Shown here: positions 1 through 7,543 of the stretch, piece after piece | Numbering within the stretch: the stretch's first letter is position 1 | How the letters are laid out: the number at the start of each line of letters is the position of its first letter | NCBI GenBank assembly: GCA_016716005.1 | Contig: JADJXE010000001.1 | Location: 3,547,001-3,611,000, forward strand | Direction: 5' to 3' | Source of the DNA: Acidimicrobiales bacterium | GTDB taxonomy: Bacteria > Actinomycetota > Acidimicrobiia > Acidimicrobiales > JADJXE01 | DNA length: 64,000 bases | Notes under the pieces: model-generated | Database searches by the model: none | Told to the model about the DNA's origin: nothing | What the model saw: the letters and a program-made list of their open reading frames with translations, nothing else | Made by a program: the position numbers and the translations under genes

Positions 1-34
1 CTACCGGTGCGATCCCGAGCGGGTCCGGGACGCC

Positions 35-40
35 TACCCT
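35..40 (+). promoter_or_regulatory. putative -10 element (TACCCT) of nth
   Basis: TACCCT lies 8 nt before the GTG at 49. It matches the TANNNT element found 6-9 nt before many other starts here and suggests a leaderless nth mRNA. No -35 box can be judged so close to the window edge. Confidence 0.45.
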
Positions 41-48
41 CCGGGGTC

Positions 49-729
49 GTGGCACGCCCCCGCACCCCCGCCGGCCGGGCCCGGGAGACGAGGCGGCGCC
101 TGGCCGAGGTGTACCCCGAGGCGCACTGCGAGCTCGACCACGACGGGCCCTTCCAGCTGCTGGTCGCCACGATCCTCTCGGCCCAGTGCACCGACGCGCG
201 GGTGAACCAGGTGACGCCGGCCCTGTTCGCCCGGTACCCGACCCCCGAGGACCTGGCCGGTGCCGACCCGGAGGAGCTGGAGCAGCTGATCCGCCCCACC
301 GGCTTCTTCCGCTCGAAGGCCACGAGCCTGACTGGGATGGCCGCGGCGCTCGTCGAGCGGTTCGGCGGCGAGGTGCCGGGACGCATGGAGGAGCTGACGA
401 CCCTGCCAGGGGTGGGCCGCAAGACCGCCAACGTGGTGCGGAGCGTGGCCCTCGGCCTGCCCGGCCTGCCCGTCGACACCCACGTGGGGCGGCTGGCCCG
501 CCGGCTCGGCCTCACGGTCGAGACCGACCCGGTGAAGGTCGAGCACGAGCTCGGCGCCATCGTGCCGGCGGCCGAACGGGGCGCGTTCAGCCTCCGCCTG
601 ATCCTCCACGGCCGGCGGGTGTGCGACGCCCGGAGGCCCCGTTGCGCCGACTGCGTGCTGAACGACTTCTGTCCATCGTCGACGGTGGTGGGGCCGCCGC
701 GGGCGGCGCAGGGTCGGCGGGCCGACTGA
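49..729 (+). CDS. nth: endonuclease III (DNA glycosylase/AP lyase)
   Basis: Base-excision repair enzyme that removes oxidised pyrimidines and nicks abasic sites. From GTG 49 it has 226 residues, close to the family norm. The helix-hairpin-helix LPGVGRKTANVV carries the catalytic Lys (about 125), and the following VDTHVGR carries the catalytic Asp (about 143). Near the end four cysteines spaced C-x6-C-x2-C-x5-C (about 192-208) form the family's 4Fe-4S cluster site. An in-frame GTG at 7 would add 14 residues; I prefer 49 because of the TACCCT element 8 nt upstream. The gene ends before a 216-bp intergenic stretch. Confidence 0.93.
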   Translation: MARPRTPAGRARETRRRLAEVYPEAHCELDHDGPFQLLVATILSAQCTDARVNQVTPALFARYPTPEDLAGADPEELEQLIRPTGFFRSKATSLTGMAAALVERFGGEVPGRMEELTTLPGVGRKTANVVRSVALGLPGLPVDTHVGRLARRLGLTVETDPVKVEHELGAIVPAAERGAFSLRLILHGRRVCDARRPRCADCVLNDFCPSSTVVGPPRAAQGRRAD

Positions 730-807
730 CCGCGGCCACGAGGTCACACCGGTCGGCCGGCCGACGGCGACGCGACCCCGGGTCGGAGACCTGCGCACCG
801 AGGGTGG

Positions 808-836
808 TTGGACGGCGCGAGGCGACGGTGTACGGT
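808..836 (+). promoter_or_regulatory. sigma70-type promoter for intergenic RNA
   Basis: TTGGAC at 808-813 and TACGGT at 831-836 are separated by exactly 17 bp. No convincing plus-strand gene begins just downstream; the predicted start near 843 leads into three hairpins. Confidence 0.5.
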
Positions 837-842
837 GATCGG

Positions 843-935
843 CGAACCAGGTTCCCGCCACCTGGTGACGGGCGACGCCGGGATCCGCCGCCTGGCGTCG
901 CTGCGGTCGACGGCGCCCTTCGGGGCGCCGTCGCC
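843..935 (+). ncRNA. candidate small structured RNA between nth and the reverse small gene
   Basis: The segment holds three successive hairpins: 846-866 (7 bp, 7-nt loop), 872-901 (11 bp with one G-U pair) and 909-932 (10 perfect G/C-rich bp closed by TTCG). A TTGGAC-N17-TACGGT promoter sits just upstream, so a transcript of about 90 nt is plausible. No family is recognised. It could instead be the 3' untranslated region of the reverse gene 946-1146. Prediction only. Confidence 0.4.
909..932. terminator. bidirectional hairpin terminator
   Basis: A perfect 10-bp stem (GACGGCGCCC / GGGCGCCGTC) with TTCG loop lies between the plus-strand nth region and the end of the minus-strand gene at 946. 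There is no U-tract, as is common in very GC-rich actinobacteria. Confidence 0.65.
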
Positions 936-945
936 GCGCTCGGCG

Positions 946-1146
946 TCAGCTGCGCGTCAGCGAGGCCGCGGCCCGGGTGAGGCGCCTCGAGGCCAGCCGC
1001 AACGAGCGCTCGGCCTCGTGCAGGTCGGCGAGCACGTCCTCGCGGTCGGAGCCCTCGTAGCGGTCGGCAAGGCTCACGACCCGCTCGGTCAGATCCTCGA
1101 GCGCGGTCACCATCGAGGACAGGGCGGCGCCGTCGCTGGTGCTCAC
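946..1146 (-). CDS. small alpha-helical protein of unknown function
   Basis: A 66-residue protein starting at GTG 1146 and transcribed away from hisD. I do not recognise the family. It is charged and strongly helical, with heptad-like leucines (MVTALEDLTERVVSLADRYE and DLHEAERSLRLASRRL), so a short coiled coil or helical hairpin is likely. There is no signal peptide or membrane segment. A CAGACT element lies 6 nt before the GTG, resembling the leaderless promoters elsewhere. The reading frame stays open upstream, but the long antisense extension across hisD is a high-GC artefact. Confidence 0.6.
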   Translation of the reverse strand: MSTSDGAALSSMVTALEDLTERVVSLADRYEGSDREDVLADLHEAERSLRLASRRLTRAAASLTRS

Positions 1147-1192
1147 CGACCCAGTCTGCCCCGGGACCGCAACGGGGCCGCACCGGCGCGCC

Positions 1193-1214
1193 GGGGCCGG
1201 GGGCCGGGGGTGGG
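1193..1214 (+). promoter_or_regulatory. G-quadruplex motif upstream of the his operon
   Basis: Four G-runs (4, 5, 5 and 3 G) are separated by CC, CC and T. This satisfies the classical G-quadruplex pattern and lies about 55 bp upstream of the hisD -10 element, between the divergent small gene and the his operon. Confidence 0.4.
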
Positions 1215-1267
1215 AGCCGAGCCGGGGCCCGGAGCGGAACCGGAGCCGGGCGATCGGGGGGGCCGGG

Positions 1268-1273
1268 TAGCCT
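1268..1273 (+). promoter_or_regulatory. putative -10 element (TAGCCT) of the his operon
   Basis: TAGCCT lies 8 nt before the hisD GTG at 1282. No Shine-Dalgarno sequence is seen, so a leaderless transcript is likely. Confidence 0.5.
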
Positions 1274-1281
1274 GCACCACC

Positions 1282-2565
1282 GTGCTGACCCGCCTCGACC
1301 TCCGTGGCGTGGCCGACCTGCGGTCGCTCCTGCCCAGGCCGGAGGTCGGACGCGAGGAGCAGCCCGTCGACGCCGTCCGGGCCATCCTGGCCGACGTGCG
1401 GGAGCGCGGCGACGCTGCGCTGGTCGACCTCACCGGCCGGTTCGACGGGGTGCAGCTGGAGTCGGTCCGGGTGCCGCCGGCCGACGTGGCCGCGGCCCTC
1501 GGGCAGGTTCCCGCCCCGCTGCGGGCCGCCCTCGAGGCGGCGGCCGCGAACGTGGAGGCCTTCCAGGCCGCCGAGCGGGCGCCCGACGTGGTGTGGGAGC
1601 GAGCCGGCGTGCGGGTGCGCACCCTCCACCGTCCCGTGGATCGCGCCGGCTGCTACGTGCCCGGTGGCCGGGCGATCTACCCGTCGACGGTGCTGATGAC
1701 CGCGATCCCGGCGCGCGCTGCGGGCGTCGCCGAGGTGGTGCTGTGCAGCCCGCCCGGGCCCGACGGGCGCATCCCCGCCCCCACGCTGGCGGCCGCGGCC
1801 GTGGCCGGCGTCGACGCCGTGTACCGGGTGGGCGGGGCCCAGGCCGTGGCCGCGCTGGCGTACGGCACCGAGAGCATCCGCCCGGTCGACGTGATCGTGG
1901 GGCCGGGCAACGTCTTCGTGGCGGTGGCCAAGCGCGAGGTCGCGGGCGTCGTGGCCGTGCCGTCGGCCTTCGCCGGCCCGTCCGAGGTGGTCGTGGTGGC
2001 CGATGCCACCGTGAGCCCTGAGCACGCCGCCATCGACGTGCTCGTCCAGGCCGAGCACGGCCCCGACGGCCTGGCCTGGCTGGTCACCTGGTCGCCGGAG
2101 GTCGCCGACGCCGTCACCGCCGAGGTCGAGCGGCTCACGGCCCTGGCCCCTCGCCGGGCCGACATCGTGGCCAACCTCACCCGCTCCGGGTTCGCCGTCG
2201 TCGTCGACGGCCCGAAGCAGGCCATCGACGTCGTCAACCACATCGCCCCCGAGCACCTCGAGCTGCTCTGCGAGGGCGCCGACGCGCTGGTGGCGCAGGT
2301 GCGTCACGCCGGAGCCGTCTTCTGCGGGCCGTGGGCGCCGGCGTCGGTGGGCGACTACGTCGCCGGCCCGAGCCACGTCCTGCCCACCTTCGGCACCGCC
2401 CGCTTCGCCGGGGCGCTGACCGCCAACGACTTCACCAAGGCCATGCACGTGATCGACGTCGACCGCGCCGCGCTCGCCGAGCTGGGGCCGCACGTCGTGG
2501 TCCTGGCCGAGGCTGAGGGCCTGCCGGCCCACGCCGAGTCGATCCGGCTGCGGGGTGCCGGGTGA
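1282..2565 (+). CDS. hisD: histidinol dehydrogenase
   Basis: Catalyses the last two steps of histidine synthesis: zinc- and NAD-dependent oxidation of histidinol to histidine. From GTG 1282 the protein has 427 residues, the usual family length. Recognisable blocks are PGGRAIYPSTVLMTAIPA, VDVIVGPGNVFVAVAKR, FAGPSEVVVVAD, QAEHGPDG and the C-terminal LTANDFTKAMHVI. The frame is open further upstream to 808, but that extension is low-complexity and overlaps the reverse gene, and TAGCCT sits 8 nt before 1282. First gene of the his operon; it overlaps hisC by 4 bp. Confidence 0.97.
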   Translation: MLTRLDLRGVADLRSLLPRPEVGREEQPVDAVRAILADVRERGDAALVDLTGRFDGVQLESVRVPPADVAAALGQVPAPLRAALEAAAANVEAFQAAERAPDVVWERAGVRVRTLHRPVDRAGCYVPGGRAIYPSTVLMTAIPARAAGVAEVVLCSPPGPDGRIPAPTLAAAAVAGVDAVYRVGGAQAVAALAYGTESIRPVDVIVGPGNVFVAVAKREVAGVVAVPSAFAGPSEVVVVADATVSPEHAAIDVLVQAEHGPDGLAWLVTWSPEVADAVTAEVERLTALAPRRADIVANLTRSGFAVVVDGPKQAIDVVNHIAPEHLELLCEGADALVAQVRHAGAVFCGPWAPASVGDYVAGPSHVLPTFGTARFAGALTANDFTKAMHVIDVDRAALAELGPHVVVLAEAEGLPAHAESIRLRGAG

Positions 2566-3650
2566 GCGCCGCCGGCGTCGACAGGCGGCCCCAGGTGCGG
2601 CCCGACCTGGTGGGGCTCGAGGGGTACCACTCGCCTCAGGTCGACGTGAAGGTGCGGCTGAACACCAACGAGTCGCCGTTCCCGCCACCGCCGGGCTGGC
2701 GCGAGGCCTACCTGCGCGAGCTCGCCACCGTGGAGTGGCACCGCTACCCCGACCGCGGGGCGCGCCGGCTGCGTGCGGCGATCGCCGAGCTGCACGGCGT
2801 GGCCCCCGGGCAGGTGTTCGCGGCCAACGGCTCCAACGAGGTCCTCCAGACCCTCTGCCTCGCCTACGGGGGAGCCGGCCGGGTCGTGGCCACCTTCGAG
2901 CCCACCTACGCCCTCCACGCCCACATCGCCCGGCTCACGGGCACACGGGTCGTCGAGGGCGAGCGGGCCGGCGACCTCTCCCTCGACCTGGGCGAGGTCC
3001 GGCGGGTGCTGGCCGCAGCCCAGCCGGTGATCACCTTCCTCTGCTCGCCCAACAACCCCACGGGCATGGTCGAGCCCCGGGCGGTGGTCGAGGAGGTGCT
3101 CGGGCTGGCCCCCGGGCTGGTGGCCGTCGACGAGGCCTACGGCCAGTTCGCCCGGTGGTCGGCGGACGAGCTGGTGAGCGACGACGTGCCCCTGGTCGTC
3201 ACCCGCACCTACTCCAAGACGTGGTCGATGGCGGCGGCCCGGCTGGGCTACCTCGTGGGCCCGTCGTGGCTGGTGGCCGAGCTCGACAAGGTCGCCCTGC
3301 CGTACCACCTCGACGCGGCCAAGCAGATCGCCGGGCGGCTCGCCCTCCGCTATCGCGCCGAGATGGACGCCCGGGTCGGCGCCCTGGTCGCCGAGCGGCA
3401 GCGGCTGGTGGCGCGGCTCGCCGAGCTGCCCGTCGACGTGTGGCCCTCCGGTGCCAACTTCGTGCTGTTCCGGCCGACGACCCGCCCCGGCGCCGAGGTG
3501 TGGCAGGCCCTGCTCGACCGTTCGGTGCTGGTGCGCAACACCTCGGGGTGGCCGCGGCTCGAGGGTTGCCTGCGCGTCACCGTCGGCACCACCGCCGAGG
3601 ACGACGCCTTCCTGGCGGCCCTCGCCGAGATCCTGGAGGCCCCCACATGA
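2562..3650 (+). CDS. hisC: histidinol-phosphate aminotransferase
   Basis: PLP-dependent class I/II aminotransferase that converts imidazole acetol-phosphate to histidinol phosphate with glutamate as donor. The 362-residue protein begins with LNTNESPFPPPPG, typical of HisC. SPNNPTG is the substrate/PLP loop, VVDEAYGQF holds the PLP-contacting Asp and Tyr, and TYSKTWSMAAARLGY contains the Schiff-base Lys219. GTG 2562 overlaps the hisD stop in a GTGA arrangement, implying translational coupling. Some actinobacterial HisC proteins also act on aromatic amino acids; sequence alone cannot settle that. Confidence 0.95.
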   Translation: MSAAGVDRRPQVRPDLVGLEGYHSPQVDVKVRLNTNESPFPPPPGWREAYLRELATVEWHRYPDRGARRLRAAIAELHGVAPGQVFAANGSNEVLQTLCLAYGGAGRVVATFEPTYALHAHIARLTGTRVVEGERAGDLSLDLGEVRRVLAAAQPVITFLCSPNNPTGMVEPRAVVEEVLGLAPGLVAVDEAYGQFARWSADELVSDDVPLVVTRTYSKTWSMAAARLGYLVGPSWLVAELDKVALPYHLDAAKQIAGRLALRYRAEMDARVGALVAERQRLVARLAELPVDVWPSGANFVLFRPTTRPGAEVWQALLDRSVLVRNTSGWPRLEGCLRVTVGTTAEDDAFLAALAEILEAPT

Positions 3651-4237
3651 GCCGCTCGGCCAGCCGCACGCGCACCACCGCGGAGACCGCGATCACCGCC
3701 GCCCTCGAGCTCGACGGCACCGGCCAGGCGGTGGTCGGCACCGGCCTGCCGTTCTTCGACCACATGCTCGCCCAGCTGGGTCGCCACGGCGGGTTCGACC
3801 TCACCGTCCGGGCGACCGGCGACCTCGACGTCGACAGCCATCACACGGTCGAAGACGTCGCCATCGTGCTGGGCGAGCTCCTGCGTGAGGCGCTCGGCGA
3901 CAAGGCCGGCGTCCGCCGGTTCGCCAGTGGCCTCTACCCCCTCGACGAGGCGCTGATCGAGGTGGCCCTCGACCTGTCGGGCCGGCCCTTCGTCGCCTGG
4001 GACGTGCCCATCCCCGAGGTGATCCCGCTGGGCACGCCGCCGTTCGATCCGCAGCTCGCCGAGCACTTCTTCCACTCGTTCGCGACCAGCGCGGCCATCA
4101 CCCTGCACGTCACCGAGCGGGCCGGCCGCAACGCCCACCACATCATCGAGGCCACGTTCAAGGGCGTGGCCCGGTGCCTGCGCGACGCCGTGCGCCTGGA
4201 GGGCGGCGGGGTGCCGTCCACCAAGGGTTCGCTGTGA
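3647..4237 (+). CDS. hisB: imidazoleglycerol-phosphate dehydratase
   Basis: Mn-dependent dehydratase converting imidazoleglycerol phosphate to imidazole acetol phosphate. This is the monofunctional 196-residue form without the phosphatase domain of enterobacterial HisB, so histidinol-phosphate phosphatase must be encoded elsewhere. Metal-binding signatures are visible: FFDHMLAQLGRHG, DSHHTVEDVAI, EHFFHSFATSAAITLH and NAHHIIEATFKG. ATG 3647 overlaps the hisC stop in ATGA; the stop overlaps hisH in GTGA. Confidence 0.97.
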   Translation: MSRSASRTRTTAETAITAALELDGTGQAVVGTGLPFFDHMLAQLGRHGGFDLTVRATGDLDVDSHHTVEDVAIVLGELLREALGDKAGVRRFASGLYPLDEALIEVALDLSGRPFVAWDVPIPEVIPLGTPPFDPQLAEHFFHSFATSAAITLHVTERAGRNAHHIIEATFKGVARCLRDAVRLEGGGVPSTKGSL

Positions 4238-4878
4238 GCGTCGAGGACCCGGGTCGGCCCCTGGTCGCCGTCCTCGACTACGGCATCGGCAACCTGCGCT
4301 CGGCCCAGAAGGCGCTCGAGCGCGTGGGGGCCGACGCCCGGCTCACCGACGACCCAGACCTCGTGGCCCGGGCCGCGGCCGTCGTCCTGCCCGGTGTGGG
4401 CGCCTTCGGTCGCTGCATGGAGGCCCTGCAGGCGTCCGGTCTCGACCGGGTCGCCCTCGACGCGGTGGCCTCGGGCCGGCCGTTCCTCGGCATCTGCGTG
4501 GGGATGCAGCTGCTCTACGAGGGGTCCGACGAGAGCCCGGGCGTGGCCGGCCTCGGCGTGCTGCCCGGCGTGGTGCGCCTGCTGCCCCCCGGGGTGAAGC
4601 GGCCCCAGATGCAGTGGAACGTGCTCGACGCGGTGCGGCCGTCGGCGCTGCTGGCCACCCTCCCGGATCCGGCCTGGGTCTACTTCGTCCACTCCTACGC
4701 GGCCGAGCCCTCGGCCGACGTGGTGGCCACCTGCGACTACGGCGGCGCGGTGGTCGCCGCGGTGGAGCGGGGCCCGCTGTGGGCCACCCAGTTCCACCCC
4801 GAGAAGTCGGGGCCGGCCGGCCTGGCGCTGCTGCGGGGGTTCGCGGCGGCGGCCCGGTCGGCCGCGGCCGCGGCCTGA
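4234..4878 (+). CDS. hisH: imidazole glycerol phosphate synthase, glutaminase subunit HisH
   Basis: Class I glutamine amidotransferase that feeds ammonia to HisF in the step making IGP and AICAR. The 214-residue protein opens with the family block VAVLDYGIGNLRSAQKAL. The catalytic triad is visible as Cys88 (FLGICVGMQLLYE), His188 and Glu190 (TQFHPEKSG). GTG 4234 overlaps the hisB stop by 4 bp; an upstream in-frame start at 4174 would intrude on hisB. hisA follows after 8 nt, and hisF is two genes downstream. Confidence 0.96.
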   Translation: MSVEDPGRPLVAVLDYGIGNLRSAQKALERVGADARLTDDPDLVARAAAVVLPGVGAFGRCMEALQASGLDRVALDAVASGRPFLGICVGMQLLYEGSDESPGVAGLGVLPGVVRLLPPGVKRPQMQWNVLDAVRPSALLATLPDPAWVYFVHSYAAEPSADVVATCDYGGAVVAAVERGPLWATQFHPEKSGPAGLALLRGFAAAARSAAAAA

Positions 4879-4886
4879 GGGGCGCC

Positions 4887-5624
4887 GTGGATCTCTACCC
4901 GGCCATCGACCTTCGCGGCGGGCGGTGCGTGCGCCTCCACCAGGGTGACTACGCCCGGGAGACGGTCTACGGCGCCGACCCGGTCGCGGTGGCCACCGAC
5001 TTCGTCGGGGCCGGCGCCCGGTGGATCCACGTGGTCGACCTCGACGCGGCCCGCACCGGCGAGCCGGTGAACCGTTCGGTGGTGGGCGCGGTGGCCGAGG
5101 CCGTGGCCGGCCGGGCCCGGGTGCAGAGCGGCGGGGGGGTGCGCTCCGAGGCGGCCGCCGCGGCCCTGGCCGAGGCCGGGGTGGCCCGCGTGGTGCTGGG
5201 CACCGCGGCCCTGGAGGACCCCGAGCTGGTGCGCCGCATCGCGGGCCGCCAGCCGGTCGCCGTCGGGCTCGACGGGCGGGGCGGGCGGCTGGCGGTGCGC
5301 GGCTGGCTCGACGACGCCGGCGCCACGGTGCTCGACGTGCTGCCCCGCTTCGCTGACGCCGGGGTCGCCGCCCTCGTGGTCACCGAGATCGGCCGCGACG
5401 GCACCCTCACCGGCCCCGACCTCGACGGCCTGGCGGCCGTCCTCGCCCGCACCGACGTGGCCGTGGTGGCGTCGGGGGGCGTGGGCTCCCTCGACGACCT
5501 CCGGGCCCTCGCCGCCCTCGAGGCCGGTGGCCGCCGCTTGGCCGGGGCGATCGTGGGCAAGGCGATCTACGAGGGGCGGGTGGGCGTGGCCGACGCACTG
5601 GCCGCGGTGGAGGCGGCCGGCTGA
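4887..5624 (+). CDS. hisA: ProFAR isomerase HisA (possible PriA-like bifunctional)
   Basis: A (beta/alpha)8 barrel isomerase catalysing the Amadori rearrangement of ProFAR to PRFAR. The 245-residue protein contains the expected LYPAIDLRGGRCVRLHQG start, with catalytic Asp8, plus GLDG with Asp129, the phosphate-binding ASGGVGSLDDL, and AIVGKAIYEG. An Arg-Gly-Trp at 138-140 sits where mycobacterial PriA has its RGW used for TrpF substrate binding, yet a dedicated trpF lies at 15067. Monofunctional HisA is the default reading. GTG 4887 is 8 nt after hisH; the end overlaps hisF by one base. Confidence 0.93.
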   Translation: MDLYPAIDLRGGRCVRLHQGDYARETVYGADPVAVATDFVGAGARWIHVVDLDAARTGEPVNRSVVGAVAEAVAGRARVQSGGGVRSEAAAAALAEAGVARVVLGTAALEDPELVRRIAGRQPVAVGLDGRGGRLAVRGWLDDAGATVLDVLPRFADAGVAALVVTEIGRDGTLTGPDLDGLAAVLARTDVAVVASGGVGSLDDLRALAALEAGGRRLAGAIVGKAIYEGRVGVADALAAVEAAG

Positions 5625-6397
5625 TGCGCACCGTGCGGGTCATCCCGTGTCTCGACGTCGACCGGGGCCGGGTGGTCAAGGGCGTGAACTTCGTGGGGCT
5701 CCGCGACGCCGGCGATCCCGTGGAGCTGGCCGCCCGCTACGACGCCGAGGGCGCCGACGAGCTCGTCTTCCTCGACATCACGGCCTCGTCCGACGCCCGC
5801 GACACCATCGTGGAGGTGGCCCGCCACACCGCTGAGGAGGTGTTCATCCCCTTCACGATCGGCGGTGGCATCCGGTCGGTCGACGACGCCCGGCGGCTGC
5901 TGCGGGCCGGCGCCGACAAGGTCTCGGTGAACACGGCCGCCGTCAACCGCCCGGAGCTGGTGTCGGAGCTGGCCGAGGAGTTCGGCGCCCAGTGCGTCGT
6001 GGTCGCGATCGACGCCCGCCGCACCGCCACGCCCGGGCTGGCCAGCGGGTTCGAGGTGGTCACCCACGGTGGGCGCACACCCGTGGGTCTCGACGCCGTG
6101 GCCTGGGCGCAGCGGGTGGAGCGGCTCGGCGCCGGCGAGATCCTGCTCACCTCCATGGATCGCGACGGCACCCGCGACGGCTTCGACGTGGCGCTCACGC
6201 GGGCGGTGTCCGACGCCGTCGGCATCCCGGTGATCGCGTCGGGTGGCGTGGGCACCCTCGCGCACCTCGTCGAGGGCGTGCTCGACGGCCACGCCGACGC
6301 AGTCCTGGCCGCCTCGATCTTCCACTTCGGCGAGCACACCATCGCCCAGGCCAAGGCCGTGCTCGCCGCGGCCGGGGTGGCCGTCCGCCCCGCCTGA
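5624..6397 (+). CDS. hisF: imidazole glycerol phosphate synthase, cyclase subunit HisF
   Basis: The cyclase half of IGP synthase, working with HisH: it takes ammonia through the barrel and converts PRFAR to IGP and AICAR. The 257-residue protein has the catalytic Asp of VIPCLDVDRGRVVKG, the FTIGGGIRSVDDARRLL phosphate loop, the second catalytic Asp in LLTSMDRDGT, and IASGGVGTLAHL. ATG 5624 shares one base with the hisA stop (TGATG). Last gene of this his run; hisG and hisE are not in the window, and hisI lies 1.1 kb on. Confidence 0.97.
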   Translation: MRTVRVIPCLDVDRGRVVKGVNFVGLRDAGDPVELAARYDAEGADELVFLDITASSDARDTIVEVARHTAEEVFIPFTIGGGIRSVDDARRLLRAGADKVSVNTAAVNRPELVSELAEEFGAQCVVVAIDARRTATPGLASGFEVVTHGGRTPVGLDAVAWAQRVERLGAGEILLTSMDRDGTRDGFDVALTRAVSDAVGIPVIASGGVGTLAHLVEGVLDGHADAVLAASIFHFGEHTIAQAKAVLAAAGVAVRPA

Positions 6398-6487
6398 ACG
6401 GCAACCAGCGTTCTCCGGCGGGTTGGCCACCGCCTGGGTGGTCGGGGTGCCGCGAAACGCCACGGGGTTGCCGCCCACCACGAGCCG

Positions 6488-7123
6488 TCAGGTGGGCGTC
6501 GCCGTCGCCGTGGCCCGGGCGACGACGTGGGCCGCCACCGTGGCGGCCGCGCCCCGGCAGCCGTGGTCGGCGCCCGGCAGCACCTCGAGCCCCGTGGCGG
6601 CCCACCCGGCCACGATGGGCCCGGCCACGTCGGGCGGGCACAGCTGGTCGTGCTCGGGTACCAGCACCAGCAGCGGGCGGCCATCGGTGCCGGCGACGGG
6701 GACGGCCCCGGCCAGGAGCCCGAGCGGGGGCGCCACCGCCACCCAGCCGGCCAGCGCCGGGTGGTCCACGAGCAGCGCCACCACCGCGCCGAACGACCAC
6801 CCCACCACCAGGAGCGGCGTCCCGGGCTCGGCCGCGACCAGGTGGTCGATCGCGGCGGCCACGTCGAGGCGCTCGGCCCGGCCCCCGTCGTGCTCGCCGC
6901 TGGAGCGGCCGACCCCCCGGAAGTCGAAGCGCAGGGTGGTCAGGCCCGCCGGCGGGAGCAGCTCGAACAGCGAGCCGATCAGCCCGGCGTGCATGTCGCC
7001 ACCGTGCAACGGGTGCGGATGAGCCAGGACCGCAGCGCCCCGGACCGGGCCGGCGGGCCGGGCCAGCTCGCCCTCCAGCCGCTCGCCGTCGGCGGTGGCG
7101 AGGCTGACGGTGTCGACCGGCAC
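6488..7123 (-). CDS. alpha/beta hydrolase (COG2945-like)
   Basis: A 211-residue serine hydrolase of the alpha/beta fold; substrate unknown. The N-terminal block HPHPLHGGDMH followed by TLRFDFRGVGRSSG is typical of the COG2945 'predicted hydrolase' group. The nucleophile elbow is GWSFG, the acid is in PEHDQLCPP, and the histidine is in GADHGCRG. GTG 7123 is 6 nt downstream of a reverse-strand TACCGT, which is half of a palindrome shared with the divergent GroES-like gene. It converges on hisF. No signal peptide, so probably cytoplasmic. Confidence 0.85.
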   Translation of the reverse strand: MPVDTVSLATADGERLEGELARPAGPVRGAAVLAHPHPLHGGDMHAGLIGSLFELLPPAGLTTLRFDFRGVGRSSGEHDGGRAERLDVAAAIDHLVAAEPGTPLLVVGWSFGAVVALLVDHPALAGWVAVAPPLGLLAGAVPVAGTDGRPLLVLVPEHDQLCPPDVAGPIVAGWAATGLEVLPGADHGCRGAAATVAAHVVARATATATPT

Positions 7124-7129
7124 GCCGAG

Positions 7130-7139
7130 ACGGTACCGT
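7130..7139. promoter_or_regulatory. palindromic bidirectional -10 element (ACGGTACCGT)
   Basis: The 10-bp perfect palindrome gives TACCGT on both strands. On the minus strand it ends 6 nt before the hydrolase GTG (7123). On the plus strand it ends 8 nt before the GroES-like GTG (7148). Both spacings match the leaderless pattern in this window. Confidence 0.5.
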
Positions 7140-7147
7140 CGGTGCCC

Positions 7148-7504
7148 GTGACGCGGAGCGAGGTCGCCGACCACCTGCAGCCCGGAGACGGCAAGCTCCC
7201 CATCAAGATGCTGAACGACCGCATCCTGGTGCAGCTGCCCAAGCAGGAGGGTGAGCGCCGCTCGTCGGCCGGCATCCTCATCCCGGCCACGGCCCAGGTG
7301 GCCAGGCGGCTGGCGTGGGCCGAGGTGGTTGCGGTGGGGGCCAACGTGCGCACCATCGAGCCCGGGGACCAGGTGCTCTTCAGCCCGGACGACCGCTACG
7401 AGGTCGAGGTGCGTGGCGACGACTTCCTGATCCTCCGCGAGCGCGACATCCACGCGGTGGCGTCGCCGCGCCTCGAGGCCGGCAGCACCGGGCTGTACCT
7501 GTAG
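7148..7504 (+). CDS. GroES-like co-chaperonin family protein
   Basis: A 118-residue protein with a GroES fold signature: IKMLNDRILVQLPKQEGER resembles the start of GroES, followed by SSAGILIPATAQV (mobile-loop region), GPGD-like EPGDQVLFSPDD and DDFLILRERDIHAV. It is about 20 residues longer than classical GroES at the N terminus and again at the C terminus. No groEL is adjacent, so it may be a divergent paralogue rather than the housekeeping co-chaperonin. Start: GTG 7148 is 8 nt after the shared TACCGT; GTG 7142 is the alternative. Confidence 0.8.
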   Translation: MTRSEVADHLQPGDGKLPIKMLNDRILVQLPKQEGERRSSAGILIPATAQVARRLAWAEVVAVGANVRTIEPGDQVLFSPDDRYEVEVRGDDFLILRERDIHAVASPRLEAGSTGLYL

Positions 7505-7531
7505 CCGGGGGGCGAGCCCCGACCGCGCCCC

Positions 7532-7537
7532 TACCAT
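7532..7537 (+). promoter_or_regulatory. putative -10 element (TACCAT) of hisI-trpE-ygfZ
   Basis: TACCAT lies 6 nt before the hisI ATG; no Shine-Dalgarno sequence intervenes, so a leaderless transcript is likely. Confidence 0.5.
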
Positions 7538-7543
7538 GGGGCC

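Noticed and set aside
1147..2688. Upstream extension of the reverse small gene across hisD
   Set aside because: The translation over hisD is low-complexity shadow sequence; only the last 66 residues look like a protein.
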